DNA from: UBA7236 sp031372705
Lineage (GTDB): Bacteria > Bacteroidota > Bacteroidia > Chitinophagales > BACL12
Assembly (NCBI GenBank): GCA_031372705.1
Contig: JANMLV010000167.1
Span: forward strand, 1-11,839
DNA: 11,839 bases
Direction of reading: 5' to 3'
Part shown: in pieces, positions 7,669 to 11,839 of the stretch
Numbering within the stretch: position 1 is the first letter of the stretch
Layout: each line of letters begins with the position of its first letter
The notes under the pieces: generated by a model
Told to the model about the DNA's origin: nothing
Database searches by the model: none
Seen by the model: the letters and a program-made list of their open reading frames with translations, nothing else
Made by a program: the position numbers and the translations under genes

Positions 7669-8598
7669 TTACCAAATATCAATTTGCACACTCCCTATTT
7701 CGGGTTTGCGGGCGGGAATGTCCCAATAGCCATTGTATTTAATTGAAGTTGGTACTTGATAACCATTTAATACTGATAATTTTACATCCATACTTACATC
7801 AAAATCGAACAATGGTGTAAAATAACTTAAACTGTAATGTCGTGCCACAATTTGCATTGTTTTTTTATCGAACCAAGTTACTAATTCGTTAATTACAACA
7901 TCTTTTCCTATTTGTGCTTCAGGTTTCTTTTTGGTGGTAAATACGTAGCAATCGACACCCGTTGAGTATTTTTTTTGTTCGATGGAATAATCATACCACT
8001 GCTGCATTTCAGGACTAAAGATTTCCATTTTGTCTTTTATCAGCGGTATGTTGTCAACCGGCTGCCCGGGATTAAAAATTAATATTTTTAATTGGTTCTT
8101 GCGTTCATCCAATTTAGAATCCGTTTGGATATTATTATCATCCAATATTTTTTGACTACAAATGGTATCACGGTACATAAAAATATATGCAAACATGCGT
8201 GCAGTATAATAATTCATATCACCGTTTTTATCAAAAAAATCGCCGTTGTTTACTTCGAAATCAAAATCCATCCAGCGACAATTATCTTGGAGTTGTTGTT
8301 TTGTTCTGTTTGAATAAGCTCCAGTATTTAAATGTTCCTCATTAAACATCCGCAAGGTTGCGGCACTATGGTAATTGGTTCTTCGTAAATTTCGGAATGC
8401 TGCATAAAAAGTGGTGTCGTCGTGCACAAATTGCACAAATTCGGCGACACTGAATCCCATTGTTACTTCACTTAACACGAACGAATCGAGGGTAATAAAG
8501 CCGCCAATGCCTAATGAATCGGCCGGTTGACCAAAGGCACAGCGAGAAGCGCAAATTAACAAAACAATAAGCAAGAATTGCCTAATTTTACCGAACAT
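7669..8598 (-). CDS. Exported protein of unknown function
   Basis: I do not recognise a named family. The 309-residue product starts with a basic then hydrophobic signal peptide (about 1-23, cleavage likely near AFGQ), so it is exported; a Cys at 20 lies in the signal but AFGQ after it argues against a lipobox. The mature part has a region rich in aromatic residues and charges (about 50-145: FYAAFRNLR, RWMDFDFEV, MNYYTARMFAYIFMY). From about 211 to the end it is strand-rich with alternating residues (GVDCYVFTT, LVTWFDKKTMQIVARHYSL, FDFDVSMDVKLSVL, PTSIKYNGYWD). The C-terminal pattern vaguely recalls the LolA-like half-barrel of periplasmic lipid carriers, but this is only an impression from strand order. 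It ends 158 bp before PFOR on the same strand and starts 23 bp from the divergent aminopeptidase start. The ATG at 8598 is followed directly by the signal peptide, supporting this start. Confidence 0.8.
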   Translation of the reverse strand: MFGKIRQFLLIVLLICASRCAFGQPADSLGIGGFITLDSFVLSEVTMGFSVAEFVQFVHDDTTFYAAFRNLRRTNYHSAATLRMFNEEHLNTGAYSNRTKQQLQDNCRWMDFDFEVNNGDFFDKNGDMNYYTARMFAYIFMYRDTICSQKILDDNNIQTDSKLDERKNQLKILIFNPGQPVDNIPLIKDKMEIFSPEMQQWYDYSIEQKKYSTGVDCYVFTTKKKPEAQIGKDVVINELVTWFDKKTMQIVARHYSLSYFTPLFDFDVSMDVKLSVLNGYQVPTSIKYNGYWDIPARKPEIGSVQIDIW

Positions 8599-8613
8599 AA
8601 GGCTGTAAAATTA
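8583..8613. promoter_or_regulatory. Perfect 9-bp inverted repeat across the divergent start region
   Basis: TAATTTTAC (8583-8591) and GTAAAATTA (8605-8613) are exact reverse complements with a 13-base spacer holding the start codon of the minus-strand gene (8596-8598). Each arm, read outward toward its own gene, gives TAATTTTA, one mismatch from the Bacteroidota -7 element TAnnTTTG. The arms may thus be mirrored promoter cores, or one operator controlling both genes. No -33 TTTG at correct spacing was found on either side. Confidence 0.4.
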
Positions 8614-8621
8614 ACAATTAT

Positions 8622-11018
8622 ATGATGCAAAATTGCTTTAAAAATATCGGGTTAGTGTTGTTTATTGCAACGTCAATCACGATGCAGGCTGCTACACCAA
8701 CTATCAGCGACAGTATAGATATTCGCCATATAAATCTGATTTTAGACATTACCGATTATGCCGATAATACCATTTCGGGGAGTGCCGAATTAGATATTAA
8801 AGTGAAGGTAGATAATATCTCGTTTTTACCGCTAGATTTAATTGGATTAACTGTTGATTCGGTAAGCGATAATGCAGGTAATTCACTGGTATTTACCCAT
8901 ATTGGAGAGCTTTTGAAAATTACATTACCTAGCATTTTTAACACTGACGATTCTACTAAAATTACTGTTTACTATCATGGTGAACCTGAGCAGGACGGCA
9001 GTTGGGGTGGCTGGTATTGGAATGGCGATTACGCTTATCAATTAGGTGTTGGTTTTGATGCCGTGCCGCATAATTTCGGGAGAATATGGTTTCCTTGCTT
9101 TGATAATTTTGTTGAACGCAGCACCTTTCGATATGAAATAAAAACCGAAGATGATAAAAAAGCCTATTGCGGTGGATTATTAGAAAGCGAAACCGATAAT
9201 GGTGATGGCACTAAAACATGGATATGGAATTGCAATCAAACCATTCCGAGTTATTTAGCATCGGTAGCTGTTTCAACCTATACCGGCTATACTGATACTT
9301 ACGAAGGAATTGATCGCGATATTCCCATAGAAATTGCCGTTAAACCGGAAGATTCTGCAGATCTTGCTGCATCATTTATTAACTTACACAGTGCATTAAG
9401 CACTTACGAAAACCATTATGGCGCATATGCTTGGGACCGAATAGGTTATGCAGTAGTTCCATTTAACGGAGGTGCAATGGAACATGCCATGAATATTGCC
9501 TATCCCCTATTTGCAGTGAATGGTTTTACCACTTGGGAAACGCTATACGCACATGAATTATCACATCATTGGTGGGGAGATTTGGTAACGTGTTCCACAG
9601 CTGAAGAAATGTGGTTAAATGAAGGCTGGGCAGTATTTTCTGAACATTTATTTACTGAACTTTTGTATGGTGAAGCAGCTTATATTGAAGCTGTTCAAAC
9701 TAATCACACCGATGTAATTCATTATGCAGCTGCACAAGATGGTGAAAATTATTTCCCCATTTCTAATGTGCCCTCTACTTATACTTATGGTTATACTACC
9801 TATAAAAAAGGTGCAGATGTAGTGCATACTTTACGTGGTTATTTAGGTGATGATTTATTTTTCAGTTGCATTAAATCCTTTTTGGAAACTTATAAATTTC
9901 AAGCAATAAGTGCTGCCGAACTGCGCGACCATTTAACGGCTTGCAGTGGTATCGATATGAATGATTTTTTTGATGGATGGGTTTATCAGGCAGGGTTTCC
10001 GGGATTTGAAATAGATGATGTCGGATACACCCCACTCGGCATAAACAGCGTTTGCATTCAACAAAAATTACATCATGCCGATGCGTTTTGCAATAATGTA
10101 CCGCTAACATTAAACTTCTTTGATAGCAATTGGGTAGAGGTAAGTACTATTGAAATAATGATAAGTGGTGAACATTCACAAATTTCATTTTCTGATATAA
10201 ATGCCGCACATGTTGTAATTGATTATTATCAAAAAATTAATGACGCTGTTACAGAAGATAAAATTACTTTAGATGCTGCAGCAACCTATAGTTTAAAAAA
10301 CGGTTTAATAGATATCACCGTAAATAGTATTACGTCACCTGTTTTAGTTTATGCTCAACATTATTGGGTCGCAGCCGATCAATTTAAAACGGCACATCCG
10401 GGCATCCATTTGAACAATCAACGTTATTGGAAAATTTCAGGCACCTTTGGTGATGATTTTGATGCCACCGCCAAATTATTATATAACGGTCAGCAAACAT
10501 TAGGAGGTGGTTATTTAGATGATACATTTATTACCAACAGCGACGATAGTTTATTACTATTTTACAGAGCTAAACCAACAGATGAATGGATAATTTATCC
10601 TTATTACGAATTAAATGATTGGGGAAGTAGCATTGATAAACGCGGTGCGATAGAATTAAGTAAATTACAGCAAGGAGAATATGCCTTGGGCATTTATGAT
10701 AGTGAATTACCGGATGCACCATTATATACGGCATTAGATTGCCCCGATTTTTTAGAAATTGCTATTGCTGAAAATAGTATTTTGAAAATATTCCCGAATC
10801 CTGCTGATGCAAATATTTCGATTCAAATGCCACATGCTGATCCGACATTGGTATTAAAAATTGTAAATATGGCGGGCGATACCGTTCGTACCATTCCGTT
10901 ACAATACACTTCACAATCCATTTCCGTTAAAACCCTTCCTGCAGGAACTTATCAACTCTATGTTGAAAACGCCCAATTTACAAGGATTGCCGCCCAAAAG
11001 CTTCTGATTATTCATTAA
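8622..11018 (+). CDS. Secreted M1-family zinc aminopeptidase with T9SS type A sorting domain
   Basis: The 798-residue product is a gluzincin peptidase expected to remove N-terminal residues from peptides outside the cell. A signal peptide spans about 1-23 (cleavage near MQA). Residues 30-220 form the N-terminal beta domain typical of M1 enzymes. The exopeptidase motif is GAMEH (284-288), in place of classical GAMEN. The zinc site is HELSH (311-315) plus Glu 334, exactly 18 residues later, in the LNEGWA context; Glu 312 is the general base. Tyr 394 in TYKKGADVV matches the transition-state tyrosine. After about 460 comes a long strand-rich region without a recognised name. Residues 720-798 form a C-terminal sorting domain (IFPNPA, then AGDTV, LPAGTYQLYV and a basic end KLLIIH), which directs passage through the type IX system and usually cleavage or surface attachment. 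A second ATG at 8625 is nearly equivalent as start. The hydroxyacyl-CoA dehydrogenase follows 23 bp later. Confidence 0.93.
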   Translation: MMQNCFKNIGLVLFIATSITMQAATPTISDSIDIRHINLILDITDYADNTISGSAELDIKVKVDNISFLPLDLIGLTVDSVSDNAGNSLVFTHIGELLKITLPSIFNTDDSTKITVYYHGEPEQDGSWGGWYWNGDYAYQLGVGFDAVPHNFGRIWFPCFDNFVERSTFRYEIKTEDDKKAYCGGLLESETDNGDGTKTWIWNCNQTIPSYLASVAVSTYTGYTDTYEGIDRDIPIEIAVKPEDSADLAASFINLHSALSTYENHYGAYAWDRIGYAVVPFNGGAMEHAMNIAYPLFAVNGFTTWETLYAHELSHHWWGDLVTCSTAEEMWLNEGWAVFSEHLFTELLYGEAAYIEAVQTNHTDVIHYAAAQDGENYFPISNVPSTYTYGYTTYKKGADVVHTLRGYLGDDLFFSCIKSFLETYKFQAISAAELRDHLTACSGIDMNDFFDGWVYQAGFPGFEIDDVGYTPLGINSVCIQQKLHHADAFCNNVPLTLNFFDSNWVEVSTIEIMISGEHSQISFSDINAAHVVIDYYQKINDAVTEDKITLDAAATYSLKNGLIDITVNSITSPVLVYAQHYWVAADQFKTAHPGIHLNNQRYWKISGTFGDDFDATAKLLYNGQQTLGGGYLDDTFITNSDDSLLLFYRAKPTDEWIIYPYYELNDWGSSIDKRGAIELSKLQQGEYALGIYDSELPDAPLYTALDCPDFLEIAIAENSILKIFPNPADANISIQMPHADPTLVLKIVNMAGDTVRTIPLQYTSQSISVKTLPAGTYQLYVENAQFTRIAAQKLLIIH

Positions 11019-11041
11019 TATTGCCACAAATTTTTAGTGCA

Positions 11042-11839
11042 ATGAAGAATATTACGGTTATAGGTGCCGGTACTATGGGCAATGGTATAGCACATGTATT
11101 TGCGATGAAAGGTTTCAAGGTAAACCTGGTAGATGTTTCAGAAACAGCATTACAAAAAGCAGTGCAAACCATTTCGGGCAACTTAGACCGGATGGTTGCG
11201 AAAGAAAAAATTACTGCTTTAGATAAAGACAATACTTTAGCAAATTTATCTACTTATACATCTTTTGAATATTCGGCAAATGCCGATTTAGTAGTTGAAG
11301 CTGCTACAGAGCGCATTGATTTAAAATTAAAAGTATTTACTGAGCTCGATCAAATTTGCAATGCAGATACGATTTTGGCAACAAATACATCTTCCATTTC
11401 AATTACCAAAATCGCAGCCGCAACAAAACGACCTGATAAAGTTATCGGCATGCATTTTATGAACCCTGTTCCGGTTATGAAATTGGTAGAAGTAATTAGA
11501 GGATATGCCACGAGCGATGTTACTACAAATATCATCATGGAATTAAGCAAGCAATTAGACAAAGCGCCGGTAGAAGTAAACGACTATCCGGGGTTTGTAG
11601 CTAATCGCATTTTAATGCCTATGATAAATGAAGCCATTTATTCATTATACGAAGGCGTTGCAGGTGTTAATGAAATTGACACTGTTATGAAACTCGGTAT
11701 GGCACACCCAATGGGACCATTGCAATTAGCCGATTTTATTGGTTTAGATGTTTGTCACAGTATTCTAAATGTACTTTACAACGGTTTTGGGAATCAAAAA
11801 TATGCCCCATGTCCGCTGTTAGTTAATATGGTTACTGCC
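11042..11839 (+). CDS. 3-hydroxyacyl-CoA / 3-hydroxybutyryl-CoA dehydrogenase, C-terminus cut by window edge
   Basis: The visible 266 codons run open to the window end; the family is about 280-295 residues, so perhaps 15-30 residues are missing. The enzyme interconverts 3-hydroxyacyl-CoA and 3-oxoacyl-CoA with NAD(P), in beta-oxidation or in butyrate/hydroxybutyrate pathways. The Rossmann nucleotide-binding motif GAGTMG is at 8-13, with Asp 31 ending the second strand, which suggests NAD preference. Active-site residues stand at family positions: Ser 117 in NTSSIS, His 138 in GMHFMNP, Glu 150 in KLVEVIRG and Asn 188 in PGFVANRI. The helical C-terminal domain begins near 185 and contains MGPLQLADFIGLD. 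The length and numbering resemble the short stand-alone Hbd/PaaH type rather than the fused FadB type. It starts 23 bp after the aminopeptidase stop and may share its transcript, though the functions are unrelated. No terminator is seen in that gap. Confidence 0.93.
   Translation, partial: MKNITVIGAGTMGNGIAHVFAMKGFKVNLVDVSETALQKAVQTISGNLDRMVAKEKITALDKDNTLANLSTYTSFEYSANADLVVEAATERIDLKLKVFTELDQICNADTILATNTSSISITKIAAATKRPDKVIGMHFMNPVPVMKLVEVIRGYATSDVTTNIIMELSKQLDKAPVEVNDYPGFVANRILMPMINEAIYSLYEGVAGVNEIDTVMKLGMAHPMGPLQLADFIGLDVCHSILNVLYNGFGNQKYAPCPLLVNMVTA

Noticed and set aside
3025..11018. A CoA-centred operon of panB, PFOR and the dehydrogenase
   Set aside because: The genes lie on different strands, a strong bidirectional terminator separates panB from PFOR, and secreted-protein genes intervene.
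11008..11562. Minus-strand open frames opposite the hydroxyacyl-CoA dehydrogenase
   Set aside because: The plus frame holds every catalytic motif of the dehydrogenase; the antisense frames have no recognisable features.
11042..11839. Hydroxyacyl-CoA dehydrogenase as a truncated pseudogene
   Set aside because: The frame is open to the last base and all active-site residues are present; the missing end is caused by the window edge.

Overview
The window looks like chromosomal DNA of a member of the Bacteroidota. It is AT-rich, start codons lack clear Shine-Dalgarno sequences, some promoters resemble the Bacteroidota TTTG / TAnnTTTG type, and one protein ends in a type IX secretion (T9SS) type A sorting domain. 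A complete pyruvate:ferredoxin oxidoreductase points to anaerobic or facultative metabolism. I cannot name a genus.

Layout, left to right: (1) Positions 1-2747, minus strand: a cut-off N-terminus of a membrane-anchored protein, preceded in transcription order by a complete 762-aa lipoprotein with seven FG-GAP/VCBS calcium-loop repeats and a C-terminal ASPIC/UnbV domain. The cut-off gene resembles the N-terminal region of the lipoprotein, so the two are probably diverged paralogues. (2) 2748-3015: divergent promoter region. (3) 3025-3852, plus: panB, the first committed step of pantothenate and CoA synthesis. (4) 3875-3917: a convincing bidirectional terminator between convergent genes. (5) 3929-7510, minus: a 1193-aa single-chain pyruvate:ferredoxin oxidoreductase, with one cluster cysteine replaced by tyrosine. 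(6) 7669-8598, minus: an exported protein of unknown function. (7) 8622-11018, plus: a secreted M1-type zinc aminopeptidase with a T9SS tail, divergent from the previous gene with only 23 bp between start codons. (8) 11042 to the window end, plus: 3-hydroxyacyl-CoA (3-hydroxybutyryl-CoA type) dehydrogenase, cut by the window edge.

The genes do not form one obvious pathway. PanB (CoA supply), PFOR (acetyl-CoA from pyruvate and CoA) and the hydroxyacyl-CoA dehydrogenase share CoA metabolism, but their strands and the terminator argue against a common operon. The other genes encode cell-envelope or secreted proteins. No RNA gene, CRISPR array, insertion sequence or phage signature was seen, and no gene-free stretch exceeds 300 bp. 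I do not see a previously undescribed multi-gene system. The points most worth checking are the Cys-to-Tyr change in the PFOR ferredoxin domain, the inverted repeat across the 23-bp divergent gap, the inverted repeat over the panB promoter, and the paralogous lipoprotein pair.
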